Positions 17,039 through 25,702 of a stretch of 64,000 nt of DNA are shown in pieces (position 1 is the first letter of the stretch; each line of letters starts with the position of its first letter). The stretch covers positions 1-64,000 of the forward strand of contig NZ_FOMW01000013.1 of the NCBI RefSeq assembly GCF_900112755.1, written 5' to 3'. The notes beneath the pieces were generated by a model, which saw nothing but the letters and a program-made list of their open reading frames with translations, was not told the DNA's origin and searched no databases. Made by a program: the position numbers and the translations under genes. Source of the stretch: Sulfitobacter brevis (GTDB taxonomy: Bacteria; Pseudomonadota; Alphaproteobacteria; Rhodobacterales; Rhodobacteraceae).

Positions 17039-17752
17039 CTACTTCAGCCGCGCGGCGGCCATGATCGGCCCAACTTCGTGTTTCTGCACGATCACCACCA
17101 CAGGTCTGGGCCCCGTCACAGTGGTTTGCATCACCCAAGGCGCCTGCCCGTCCCATGTGCCCAACACATGCCAGTCATCAACGATATTCACGTTTTTCAT
17201 GATCTTGCCGCTGTTCTCGCCGCGCATGATCTCGGTGTTTTTCATCGGCGCATACCGCATCAGATGCACGGTCATCAGCCCTGCCACCACATCCAGCGGC
17301 GAAACCGCAATGTGCAGATCGTCGCCCTCGCGCTTGAGCTTCACCGCAACCTTCGGCGCAGCCTTGGCATGCTCCGCGATTGCTTTGCTCAGCGCCATCG
17401 GCTTGGCCCCGACGATATCGGTCTGGCCCATCACAATCATCTCGGGCGTATAGATGGACCGGCGCTGGCCTTCGGCAGCATAGGCCCGCTGGCGTGCGGC
17501 ATAGGCCGGATTGCCAAAGGGGTCCTTCCAGCCGATGTAATCCCAATAATCCACATGCAAGGCCAAGGCGATCACATCAGAGCGTTCTGCCAGCTCCACC
17601 ATCATATCATCCGCAGGCGGACAGGACGAGCACCCCTGCGAGGTGTAAAGCTCCACCACAACCGGATTGTCTTGCGCCGACGCAGGCTGACCGATGCTTA
17701 CGCCTGCCAGTCCAAGGGCAGTGACAAAAGTGGCGGCTAAAACATGTTTCAT
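17039..17752 (-). CDS. DUF1223 thioredoxin-like exported protein
   Basis: The 237-residue product has a signal peptide (to about residue 26, QPASAQ) and the DUF1223 pattern: VVVELYTSQGCSSCPPAD with a CxxC pair, then LALHVDYWDYIGWKDPF and YTPEMIVMGQ. The fold is thioredoxin-like, so a periplasmic redox role is plausible, but no substrate is known. It is divergent from acnA. Confidence 0.85.
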   Translation of the reverse strand: MKHVLAATFVTALGLAGVSIGQPASAQDNPVVVELYTSQGCSSCPPADDMMVELAERSDVIALALHVDYWDYIGWKDPFGNPAYAARQRAYAAEGQRRSIYTPEMIVMGQTDIVGAKPMALSKAIAEHAKAAPKVAVKLKREGDDLHIAVSPLDVVAGLMTVHLMRYAPMKNTEIMRGENSGKIMKNVNIVDDWHVLGTWDGQAPWVMQTTVTGPRPVVVIVQKHEVGPIMAAARLK

Positions 17753-17977
17753 CTGATTCCGATACGCGGTCTGCGGGGTTGCTACGAGTCTAACGGTACC
17801 CGACTGAAATAACCAATCAAGGTTTCTTGAGAGCTTCGCAGCCTACCCCCTTCAATTTCGGTACACAACGGTATACAATAATCGTGAAAAGCCGTCGATA
17901 CCTGTTGATCGCATCCGACCAATGCGGCATTGAGACGGCAGAACGCCACCCACCACTTCACGCGCAAGGGAGCCACC

Positions 17978-20752
17978 ATGACCATCACAGTTGGCCACGA
18001 TACCAGCAAGACCCGCAAAACCATCGATGTAAACGGCACATCTGTCGCCTATTACTCGATCCCCGCGGCCCAAGAGGCCGGTCTGGGTGATTTCTCCCGC
18101 CTGCCCGCCGCCTTGAAAGTGGTGCTGGAAAACATGCTGCGCTTTGAGGATGGCAAGACCGTCACTGTCGATGACATCAAAGCCTTCGCCGATTGGGCGC
18201 TCAACAACGGCAAAAGCCCGCGCGAGATTGCCTATCGCCCTGCCCGCGTGCTGATGCAGGATTTCACCGGCGTCCCTGCGGTGGTCGACCTTGCCGCCAT
18301 GCGCGACGGCATTGTGGCCCTTGGTGGCGACCCTGAAAAGATTAACCCTCTGGCACCTGTCGATCTGGTTATTGACCACTCGGTGATGATCGATGAATTC
18401 GGCACGCCACGCGCCTTCCAGATGAACGTTGACCGCGAATACGAGCGCAACATCGAGCGTTACACCTTCCTCAAGTGGGGCCAGAAAGCGTTCAACAACT
18501 TCCGCGTTGTGCCCCCCGGCACCGGCATTTGCCATCAGGTAAACCTTGAGTATCTGAGCCAGACCGTCTGGTCCGACAAAGACCAGAATGGTGAAGAAGT
18601 TGCTTATCCCGACACGCTTGTCGGCACCGACAGCCACACCACCATGGTCAACGGCGCTGCTGTTCTGGGTTGGGGCGTGGGTGGTATCGAAGCCGAAGCC
18701 GCAATGCTGGGCCAACCGATTTCCATGCTGATCCCCGAGGTTGTCGGCTTTGAGCTGACAGGCCGGATGATGGAAGGCACCACCGGTACCGATCTGGTGC
18801 TGAAAGTGGTTGAGTTGCTGCGCGCCAAGGGCGTTGTCAGCAAGTTTGTCGAGTTCTTCGGCGAAGGTCTTGATCACCTGCCGCTGGCGGACCGCGCGAC
18901 CATCGCCAACATGGCCCCCGAATACGGTGCCACCTGTGGCTTCTTCCCGATCGACAACGAGACTCTGCGCTATCTGACCAACACAGGCCGCGACAAAGAC
19001 CGCGTCGCACTTGTGGAAGCCTATGCCAAGGCCAACGGCATGTGGCGCGATGCGGATTACGCTCCGATCTACACCGATACCCTGAGCCTTGATATGGGCA
19101 CCATCGTGCCTGCGATCTCCGGCCCCAAGCGGCCACAGGATTACATCGCACTCGATACCGCGCATACCGAGTTTTCCAAATATGTCAAAGGCCTGCGCGA
19201 AGGTGTTGATGCCAGTGCCAATCAGGAAATCCGCTGGGAAGGCGAAGGCGGCCAGCCCGAGCCTGTCGACATTCCGGGCGACGAAGGCCATCACAATCGT
19301 GGCTATGTATCGACCGATGATGGCCATTACCAGTTGCACGACGGCTCGATCGTAATCGCTTCGATCACCTCCTGCACCAACACATCTAACCCTTACGTAA
19401 TGATCGGCGCCGGCCTCGTGGCACGCAAAGCCCGCGCCTTGGGTCTGACCCGCAAGCCTTGGGTCAAAACCTCGCTGGCCCCCGGCTCTCAGGTCGTGTC
19501 GCACTATCTGGAGGCCGCTGGCCTGCAAGAAGACCTCGACGCCATCGGGTTCAACCTTGTCGGTTACGGGTGCACCACCTGTATCGGCAACTCCGGCCCG
19601 CTGGAGCCCGCAATCTCAAAGGCGATCAACGACTATGATTTGATCGGCACGAGCGTTCTGTCGGGCAACCGTAACTTCGAAGGCCGGATCAGCCCCGATG
19701 TGCGTGCAAACTACCTCGCCTCGCCACCGCTCGTGGTGGCCTATGCGCTGGTCGGTGACATGAACCACGACCTGACGGGCGAACCGCTTGGTCAGGACCA
19801 GAACGGCAAAGACGTCTACCTCAAGGACATCTGGCCCACGACCAAAGAGATCGCCGATCTGGTTGAACAGACCGTGACCCGCGATGCCTTCCAGACCAAA
19901 TATGCCGACGTCTTCAAAGGCGATGACAAATGGCAGGCCGTGGAAACCACCGACAGCCAGACCTACGACTGGCCGCCACAGTCCACCTATGTGCAAAACC
20001 CGCCCTACTTCCAAGGCATGAGCAAAGAGCCGGGCGTGATCACCAACATCGAAGGCGCCAAGGTTCTGGCGCTCTTGGGTGACATGATCACGACCGACCA
20101 CATCTCGCCTGCCGGATCTTTCAAGGAAAGCACCCCAGCGGGCCAGTATCTGGTCGAGCGTCAGGTGCCGGTGCGCGAGTTCAACTCCTATGGCTCGCGT
20201 CGCGGCAACCACGAAGTTATGATGCGCGGCACCTTTGCCAACATCCGCATCAAGAACGAGATGCTGGACGGCGTCGAAGGCGGCTATACCAAAGGCCCCG
20301 ATGGCAACCAGACCTCGATCTTCGAGGCGGCGATGGCCCATCAGGAAGCCGGCACGCCGCTGGTGATCTTCGGTGGTGAGCAATACGGCGCAGGCTCCTC
20401 GCGCGACTGGGCGGCCAAAGGCACAGCGCTGCTGGGCGTCAAAGCCGTGATCGCCGAGAGCTTCGAGCGTATTCACCGCTCCAACCTCGTTGGCATGGGC
20501 GTGATCCCGTTCGAGTTCACCAACGGCGATACCCGCAAAACGCTGGGTCTGACAGGCGAAGAAACCGTCTCGATCAGCGGTCTGGACTCCATTCGCCCGC
20601 TGCAGGAAGTGCCTTGCACGATCACGATGGCTGATGGTGCGGTGAAAGAAATCACCGTCAAGTGCCGGATCGATACCGCGATCGAGATTGAATACATCGA
20701 ACACGGCGGCGTGTTGCATTACGTGCTGCGCGATCTGGCCAAATCTGCCTGA
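17978..20752 (+). CDS. acnA: Aconitate hydratase A
   Basis: The 924-residue enzyme interconverts citrate and isocitrate in the TCA cycle using a 4Fe-4S cluster. It carries LVGTDSHTTMVNG, the cluster Cys residues in SITSCTNTSNP and in GYGCTTCIGNSGPL, and the swivel-domain motif YGAGSSRDWAAKG. Length fits the AcnA/IRP class (about 890-930). The ATG at 17978 has aaggga seven to twelve bases upstream; the earlier in-frame start lacks this. A tatacaataat stretch near 17872 is a candidate -10 region. A perfect terminator follows at 20785. Confidence 0.97.
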   Translation: MTITVGHDTSKTRKTIDVNGTSVAYYSIPAAQEAGLGDFSRLPAALKVVLENMLRFEDGKTVTVDDIKAFADWALNNGKSPREIAYRPARVLMQDFTGVPAVVDLAAMRDGIVALGGDPEKINPLAPVDLVIDHSVMIDEFGTPRAFQMNVDREYERNIERYTFLKWGQKAFNNFRVVPPGTGICHQVNLEYLSQTVWSDKDQNGEEVAYPDTLVGTDSHTTMVNGAAVLGWGVGGIEAEAAMLGQPISMLIPEVVGFELTGRMMEGTTGTDLVLKVVELLRAKGVVSKFVEFFGEGLDHLPLADRATIANMAPEYGATCGFFPIDNETLRYLTNTGRDKDRVALVEAYAKANGMWRDADYAPIYTDTLSLDMGTIVPAISGPKRPQDYIALDTAHTEFSKYVKGLREGVDASANQEIRWEGEGGQPEPVDIPGDEGHHNRGYVSTDDGHYQLHDGSIVIASITSCTNTSNPYVMIGAGLVARKARALGLTRKPWVKTSLAPGSQVVSHYLEAAGLQEDLDAIGFNLVGYGCTTCIGNSGPLEPAISKAINDYDLIGTSVLSGNRNFEGRISPDVRANYLASPPLVVAYALVGDMNHDLTGEPLGQDQNGKDVYLKDIWPTTKEIADLVEQTVTRDAFQTKYADVFKGDDKWQAVETTDSQTYDWPPQSTYVQNPPYFQGMSKEPGVITNIEGAKVLALLGDMITTDHISPAGSFKESTPAGQYLVERQVPVREFNSYGSRRGNHEVMMRGTFANIRIKNEMLDGVEGGYTKGPDGNQTSIFEAAMAHQEAGTPLVIFGGEQYGAGSSRDWAAKGTALLGVKAVIAESFERIHRSNLVGMGVIPFEFTNGDTRKTLGLTGEETVSISGLDSIRPLQEVPCTITMADGAVKEITVKCRIDTAIEIEYIEHGGVLHYVLRDLAKSA

Positions 20753-20784
20753 TCCGCACCAGCGAAACCAAGCAAGACCAACGA

Positions 20785-20816
20785 GACCGGGGAACCAAAT
20801 TCCCCGGTCTTTGTTA
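20785..20816 (+). terminator. Terminator of acnA
   Basis: A perfect 10-base stem, gaccggggaa (20785-20794) with ttccccggtc (20800-20809), has a five-base loop and is followed by a T-rich tail (tttgttatt). Confidence 0.9.
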
Positions 20817-20914
20817 TTCAGCATGAAAGCCTTGCCAACCCGCCGCCACCCGTTCGCCCCTGCGTCGCTTGAGACGGCCCATATTGGCAGCCCACATACG
20901 GCTGGATCTTCCGC

Positions 20915-21718
20915 GTGATCGACGTCGTCCTCGCCCTCTGCGGGATTATCATCCTCAGTGTCGTCACCCTCGACTTTCTCTACACCGCAATTGGTGCCGC
21001 CCCCTTCTCGCCCGTGTCAGACCGCGTAGCACATCTGGCATGGCGCCTGCTCCGCTACGGCGTGCCAGAAAGCAAAATCAAACACCGCCTCTCCGGCCCC
21101 TTCGTGATGACTGCCATCGCTGTTTCGTGGATTGTGTTGGTTTCGGTCGGCTGGACCCTGCTGTTCCAGCTCTCCCCCTCAGCGGTGCTGATTACGGATA
21201 CCGAAACGCCCGCCAACTTCGTGCAGGACTTCGCCTTTGTCGGGCATCTGCTCTCCACGCTCGGCGGCGGCCCGTTCGAGACGGAAAGCCCGCTATGGCT
21301 GGTGCTCTCGGTGGTGGCAGGGGTAAACGGTATGGTGATCCTGACCCTGTCGGTCAGCTTCGTGCTCTCCACCACGATGACGGTCTCAAGCGGGCGCGCG
21401 CTCTTGCTCAAGGCCGCGATGTTCGGCCCTGACGATCCCGAACTGCGCGCGAATGTGCTGCCCGCACTTGCCGATCTGGTGGCTAATCTGAACTCAATGC
21501 AATTCGCGCTGTACTACAGTGCCGTCCATCCCAACCAACGCCTGCCTGCAGGTCTTGTAAGACTGGCCGAACAATTACGCAGCCACCCCGACAACATGCG
21601 CCGCCTGCGCATCGCCCTGTCGCCACTCCCCGGCTTTGAGGGGGATACAATGACACAGGCAACCGATGCCGCCTTCATCGACCACCTGAAAAACTGGAGC
21701 CACGGCTACACACTCTAG
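20915..21718 (+). CDS. Two-TM-pore-like membrane protein, filter degenerate
   Basis: The 267-residue protein starts at a GTG and has an N-terminal hydrophobic segment (about 3-25), a second (about 60-85), then a pore-loop-like stretch VGHLLSTLGGGPFE (about 108-121) and a long hydrophobic segment (about 126-155) before a soluble tail. This resembles the Ion_trans_2 two-helix potassium channels, but the selectivity filter TVGYG reads TLGGG. So potassium selectivity is doubtful. The C-terminal half has no RCK domain. It could be a non-selective pore or a non-channel descendant. Confidence 0.5.
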   Translation: MIDVVLALCGIIILSVVTLDFLYTAIGAAPFSPVSDRVAHLAWRLLRYGVPESKIKHRLSGPFVMTAIAVSWIVLVSVGWTLLFQLSPSAVLITDTETPANFVQDFAFVGHLLSTLGGGPFETESPLWLVLSVVAGVNGMVILTLSVSFVLSTTMTVSSGRALLLKAAMFGPDDPELRANVLPALADLVANLNSMQFALYYSAVHPNQRLPAGLVRLAEQLRSHPDNMRRLRIALSPLPGFEGDTMTQATDAAFIDHLKNWSHGYTL

Positions 21719-21730
21719 CGCCGCAGCCAA

Positions 21731-21758
21731 TTTCATTTGGCAAAATAAACTCAAATCC
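21731..21758. repeat. Intergenic repeat element, copy B
   Basis: The 28 bases tttcatttggcaaaataaac plus tcaaatcc match copy A at 8087-8114 in 23 of 28 positions. It lies in the 56-base gap between the convergent channel-like gene and ccmG. Confidence 0.5.
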
Positions 21759-21774
21759 CGCAGTCAGCAGTGGG

Positions 21775-22308
21775 TTACTTCCGTGCCTTTTCAAGCGCTG
21801 GCAAGAACCGCTGCTCATAATCGCTGCCGACCAAGGGCCCTGCAAAGCGAAACAACACCGTCCCGTCACGCCCGACAATGAAGGTCTCCGGCGGCGCCGT
21901 GACACCCCAGTCAATTGCCGTACGCCCCTGCGGATCAAAGCCAACCCCGACAAAAGGGTTCGCCGAATCGCGCAGATACTTAGTGGCGGCGGACTCGGTG
22001 TCTTTGAAGTTCACCCCGACAATCGGCACGCCCTGGGCCTGGAGTTCCAGCAGTTTCGGATGCTCCGCACGGCACGGCGGGCACCAGCTGGCCCAGAAAT
22101 TCACCAGCGTTACTTCCCCCGAGGTCAGCTCGTCAGGTGCCACAGCCGGAAACCCTGCCAAGGCTTTCTCGGGCAAAGCCGGGGCCTGCTGCCCCACCAA
22201 GGTGGAGGGCAAGCCATCAGGGTTTTCGCGAAACATCCCGATGGCGGCCAGCGCCACAAATCCCGCGAAAATCAACGGCGGCGCAAGCATTAAGGGTTTA
22301 AACCGCAT
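21775..22308 (-). CDS. ccmG: Thiol:disulfide interchange protein CcmG/DsbE
   Basis: The 177-residue membrane-anchored thioredoxin reduces apocytochrome c heme-binding cysteines in the periplasm. It has an N-terminal anchor (about 7-27) and the active site NFWASWCPPCRAEHP, followed by DWGVTAPPETFIV with the cis-Pro. The ATG at 22308 overlaps the end of ccmD by 11 bases, which argues for translational coupling and against the longer in-frame start that would lie inside ccmD. It is the last gene of the ccm cluster. Confidence 0.94.
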   Translation of the reverse strand: MRFKPLMLAPPLIFAGFVALAAIGMFRENPDGLPSTLVGQQAPALPEKALAGFPAVAPDELTSGEVTLVNFWASWCPPCRAEHPKLLELQAQGVPIVGVNFKDTESAATKYLRDSANPFVGVGFDPQGRTAIDWGVTAPPETFIVGRDGTVLFRFAGPLVGSDYEQRFLPALEKARK

Positions 22309-22462
22309 CAACTGTGCCTTTCGTTTCTGCCTCGGCCCGTGCCAGTGCAGCACGCGCCGCACGGCCACGGCGCAGGGTCAGCAGCACCAGCCCCGCCAAA
22401 ATCACCAATGACACAGCATAGGCCGATAGAACCTCGACCGCATATTTACCCAATTCCGGCAC
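22298..22462 (-). CDS. ccmD: Heme exporter protein CcmD
   Basis: The 54-residue product starts at a GTG directly after the ccmC stop codon. It reads (V)PELGKYAVEVLSAYAVSLV, then a hydrophobic segment (to about residue 30) and a basic tail RRGRAARAALARAEAE. This is the usual CcmD plan: one transmembrane helix with a cytoplasmic charged tail. CcmD stabilises CcmC-CcmE and is needed to release holo-CcmE. The gene is below common length cutoffs, but its place between ccmC and ccmG with one-base and overlapping junctions is decisive. Confidence 0.9.
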   Translation of the reverse strand: MPELGKYAVEVLSAYAVSLVILAGLVLLTLRRGRAARAALARAEAETKGTVDAV

Positions 22463-23197
22463 TTAACTCTCCCTGCCTGCCCGCGCCAGCAACGCCGAGG
22501 CGCGCCGCAGCCGGATTTCCGTGCCCGTCCGGTAGAGCACCAACGCCAGAAACAGCAGGCCAAACCCCACCATACTCACCACCAGCGGATAAAAGAACAC
22601 ATCGGCCACCGACCGCCCGCCCGTCGCAACCGGCACCGACGTGCCTTGATGCAGCCCTTGATTCCAGAACTTCACCGCATAGCGCGACAGCACTGCAAAG
22701 ACCGACCCGACAAGGCACAAAACCGATGTAAGGTCTGCCGCTGTGTCAGGATCCTCAACGGCTTCCCAAAGCGCGATGTACCCAAGATAAAACAAAAACA
22801 AGATCAGGAAAGAAGTCAGCCGCGGGTCCCAGACCCACCACGTGCCCCACATGGGCTGGCCCCAGATCGCACCGGTTATCAGCGCGATCAGGGTCATCAC
22901 CACCCCGACGGGCGCTGCCGCCTTGGCCGCCAGCGCGCTGACATGATGGCGACGGATCAACCAGATCAACGACGCCACCAGCATCATGAACCATGCATTG
23001 ATCGCCATCAGCGCCGCAGGCACGTGCAGATAGATGATCTTGACCGTCGCCCCCTGCCGCGCATCATCAGGGGTCGCAAAGAACCCCCAGAGCAGCCCCA
23101 CAGCCACGCAAAGCACAGCCGCAGTCCAGATCACCGGTTGCACCCGCGTACTCAGGGCCAAAAACTTGACCGGATTTGCATATTGCCAGATCGACAT
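22463..23197 (-). CDS. ccmC: Heme exporter protein CcmC
   Basis: The 244-residue protein has six membrane segments and the tryptophan-rich heme-handling motif WGTWWVWDPRLTS (about residues 121-133), with flanking periplasmic His residues. CcmC loads heme onto the chaperone CcmE during cytochrome c maturation. It begins MSIWQYANPVKF. It lies between ccmB (54 bases upstream) and ccmD (directly downstream). Confidence 0.96.
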   Translation of the reverse strand: MSIWQYANPVKFLALSTRVQPVIWTAAVLCVAVGLLWGFFATPDDARQGATVKIIYLHVPAALMAINAWFMMLVASLIWLIRRHHVSALAAKAAAPVGVVMTLIALITGAIWGQPMWGTWWVWDPRLTSFLILFLFYLGYIALWEAVEDPDTAADLTSVLCLVGSVFAVLSRYAVKFWNQGLHQGTSVPVATGGRSVADVFFYPLVVSMVGFGLLFLALVLYRTGTEIRLRRASALLARAGRES

Positions 23198-23251
23198 ACC
23201 CGTTATCTACCGCCCTCGTTAACAAGCCTCAATGCACAATAAGGTCCCATA

Positions 23252-23908
23252 TCAGCGCAGGCCCATGCGTAACACTGCCGCACTGGCAAAGGGCATCAAC
23301 GCCACCGTGGCCAGTGTGATCCCCGTCAGCATTGCCAGTGGCGTTGTCGCCTCCATCCCCATGGCCCCGCGCCGCGCGGTTTCAGCCCCGAAAATGAGCG
23401 TCGGCACATAGAGCGGCAGCACCAGCAGCGACAACAGCAATCCGCCGCGCTTGATCCCTACCGTAAGCGCCGCACCAAAAGTGCCGATCACCGATAGCGC
23501 TGGTGTGCCTGCCAGCAGCGAGGCCGTGAGCCAGCCAAAGCCCGCCAGCGGCAGGTTCAGCAGCACCCCCAAGACTGGCGCAGCCAGCACCAAGGGCAAT
23601 CCGGTGGTCAGCCAATGTGCCAGCGCTTTAACACTCAGCGCGCCCTCTAGCGGGATCGGCGCGCCGACCAGCAAATCCAATGTGCCGTCCTCAAAGTCCA
23701 GCGCCAGCAAGCGATCCAGCGACAGCAGGCAGGCAAGCAGCGCCCCCAGCCAAAGCACCCCTGGTGCAATGGCGGCCAGAAGGCTGCTTTCGGGCCCCAC
23801 ACTGAACGGCACCAGCACCACCACAATCAGAAAAAACGCCAGCGCGAGGCCAAAGCCGCCGCCTGCGCGAAATGCCAATCGTAAATCTCGTGCCAACAGC
23901 GCCGTCAT
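23252..23908 (-). CDS. ccmB: Heme exporter protein CcmB
   Basis: The 218-residue integral membrane subunit has about six hydrophobic segments and the CcmB start [36 protein letters not shown] and the [12 protein letters not shown] motif. With CcmA it forms the ABC complex that drives release of heme-loaded CcmE from CcmC. Its start overlaps the ccmA stop by four bases (ATGA), so the two are translationally coupled. Confidence 0.95.
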   Translation of the reverse strand: MTALLARDLRLAFRAGGGFGLALAFFLIVVVLVPFSVGPESSLLAAIAPGVLWLGALLACLLSLDRLLALDFEDGTLDLLVGAPIPLEGALSVKALAHWLTTGLPLVLAAPVLGVLLNLPLAGFGWLTASLLAGTPALSVIGTFGAALTVGIKRGGLLLSLLVLPLYVPTLIFGAETARRGAMGMEATTPLAMLTGITLATVALMPFASAAVLRMGLR

Positions 23909-24522
23909 AGAAATGCCTCGTCACTTGCGCCAGCCAGCAAGGTTGAGGCGGCGCGAAAGCTGGCGATGTCGAGTGTAGCGGCCTTAAAGCCGAGATCAAT
24001 ATGGGTCGCAATCACAGCCGAGCCGCCCGCTGCCAGATGGGTTTGCAGGGCGGCAGCGAATTGCGCGACGGCAGCGGTATCCAGCGACACTGTGGGCTCG
24101 TCCAGCACCCAAACGGGTCGTCCGGTGACCAAGAGCCGCGCCAGTCCCAGACGGCGCTTTTGGCCCGCAGATAGCGTTCCCGCCATCCGCTCCGCCAAGG
24201 GCCGCAACGCATAGGCATCCAAGGCGGCGTCGGTCTCCCGCGTGCCAAATATCTCGGCCCAGAACTGTAGATTTTCGGTGACACTGAGCATCGCCTTTAG
24301 CCCGTCGGCATGGGCGGCGTAGGCGATCCGCTCCCCTGCGCCGCTGATCTGGCCTGACAGAGCGGGCTGCAATCCTGCAAGCGTGCGTAACAGGGTGGTC
24401 TTGCCCGCCCCATTGGGGCCACGCAACACCAGCGCCCGCCCCGCGGGCAATACAAAATGCACCCCAGCCAGCACCGGCACACCGCCCCGCGCAATCGTTA
24501 AATTATCAACCCGCAATTCCAT
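23905..24522 (-). CDS. ccmA: Heme exporter ATP-binding subunit CcmA
   Basis: The 205-residue ABC ATPase has Walker [18 protein letters not shown], signature [15 protein letters not shown] and Walker [12 protein letters not shown]. It is short, as CcmA proteins are. The ATG at 24522 ([14 protein letters not shown]) is the natural start; an upstream in-frame ATG would add eleven residues that do not fit the family. It is first of the ccmABCDG run. A GC-rich hairpin (24563-24585) separates it from the Mth938-like gene, so ccm transcription may be partly uncoupled from sec. Confidence 0.95.
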   Translation of the reverse strand: MELRVDNLTIARGGVPVLAGVHFVLPAGRALVLRGPNGAGKTTLLRTLAGLQPALSGQISGAGERIAYAAHADGLKAMLSVTENLQFWAEIFGTRETDAALDAYALRPLAERMAGTLSAGQKRRLGLARLLVTGRPVWVLDEPTVSLDTAAVAQFAAALQTHLAAGGSAVIATHIDLGFKAATLDIASFRAASTLLAGASDEAFL

Positions 24523-24586
24523 GCAACAGCCGTAGCGCAATGCCGCGAGGCGCAAAAGCGTTCATTGCACCCCAAAGCGGGGGCGC

Positions 24587-24940
24587 TCAGACCGGCAGTA
24601 CCGCCAAGGCGATGCGCCGTCCCTCGCTCAGCAGCACATTGTAGGTCCGGCAGGCAGCGGGAGAGGACATCGTCTCAACACCGATCTCGCAAGTTTCAAG
24701 CTGGTCCCGGAAGTCTTCGGGGATATGGGCGATCTCGGCACCAGTGCCAACGAAGAGCACATCAATCCGGCCCTGCAACCCCATCAGGACTTCGGTGTCA
24801 GAAAATCCACCCCAGTTTTGCACCCCGTCCGGCCCTGCGATCACCGCGCCCTGCACCACGGTGCCGCCGATGCGGAAAAAACCCGGCCCGTAGCCTTCGA
24901 CAGGTTTGGCATCGGTAAAAACCACTTCATTCAGGCGCAT
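24587..24940 (-). CDS. Mth938-like domain protein (DUF498)
   Basis: The 117-residue protein matches the DUF498/Mth938 fold (PF04430): a beta-rich start (GPGFFRIGGTVVQGAVIAGP), LFVGTGAEIAHIP and GVETMSSPAACRTYNVLLSEGR. A eukaryotic relative, NDUFAF3, assists respiratory complex I assembly; the bacterial role is not established. In alphaproteobacteria this gene is typically found next to secDF, as here. It starts seven bases after the TauE/SafE stop. Confidence 0.85.
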   Translation of the reverse strand: MRLNEVVFTDAKPVEGYGPGFFRIGGTVVQGAVIAGPDGVQNWGGFSDTEVLMGLQGRIDVLFVGTGAEIAHIPEDFRDQLETCEIGVETMSSPAACRTYNVLLSEGRRIALAVLPV

Positions 24941-24946
24941 GATAAC

Positions 24947-25702
24947 TTATCCTTTCCAGACCGGCAGCCCGACAATAGCCGAAGCCGCGATAACGATATA
25001 GGCCACGAGCCGGAAAACCTGCTCGGCCTGCGGATCAAAAAGCCGTGCGCCGATTACGTTGGCGATGATGTTGGGAATGGCAGCCAGGAGCCCCAACAGC
25101 GCCACTGGCCAAACCATCAGCCCCCCCAGCCAGAGCACAGGCAGCAGCATCAGATCGATCGCCAGCAGATAGAGCAGGAAGTTGGCCCGCATCACTGCCA
25201 CCGGCAGCATACTCGCCATATAGAGCATGATCACCGGTGGGCCGGGCATGCCGGCAAATCCGGTCATGAAACCGCCCAAGCCCCCCGTGGCCACCTTAAT
25301 CTGTGTGGTCAGCGGCCCGCGATAGCGCCAGCCGGAGGCCGTGAGCAGCAGCAGCGTCGCAACAGCCCCCGAGATCACCCAACCAAAGGCGGCGGGGTCC
25401 ATCAGGCTCAAACACCACACACCAAGCGGCATCATCACCGCAGCCCCGACCAGCAACACCGCCACATCACGCGGCGCACCATCGCGCCAAGCGGCGGGAA
25501 GATTTGGCAAGGGGCCGAGCAATTCGGCGAATATCAGAAAAATCAGCGCTTCAATCGGGCTGAGAACCGAGGAAGCGACGGGCATGATGATCATCGCAGA
25601 TCCAAAACCCGCGAAACCGCGCACCAGCCCCGCAATGAAGACAGTCGCAAATAGCCAGATCAGGCCCTCGTTCTGGAGGGCCTGAACCAGTGCGTCAGGC
25701 AT
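24947..25702 (-). CDS. TauE/SafE-family sulfite/organosulfonate exporter
   Basis: The 251-residue protein has about eight hydrophobic segments and the family's paired glycine-rich repeats (GLVRGFAGFGSAMIIMP and GGLGGFMTGFAGMPGPPV). TauE/SafE proteins are thought to export sulfite, sulfoacetate or related anions; the substrate here is unknown. The ATG at 25702 overlaps the secF stop by eight bases, so it is co-translated with secF. A longer in-frame start inside secF is not needed. Confidence 0.85.
   Translation of the reverse strand: MPDALVQALQNEGLIWLFATVFIAGLVRGFAGFGSAMIIMPVASSVLSPIEALIFLIFAELLGPLPNLPAAWRDGAPRDVAVLLVGAAVMMPLGVWCLSLMDPAAFGWVISGAVATLLLLTASGWRYRGPLTTQIKVATGGLGGFMTGFAGMPGPPVIMLYMASMLPVAVMRANFLLYLLAIDLMLLPVLWLGGLMVWPVALLGLLAAIPNIIANVIGARLFDPQAEQVFRLVAYIVIAASAIVGLPVWKG

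Noticed and set aside
17852..19528. A 558-residue minus-strand frame opposite acnA
   Set aside because: Long antisense frames are expected in high-G+C genes; the translation has no family signature while acnA does.
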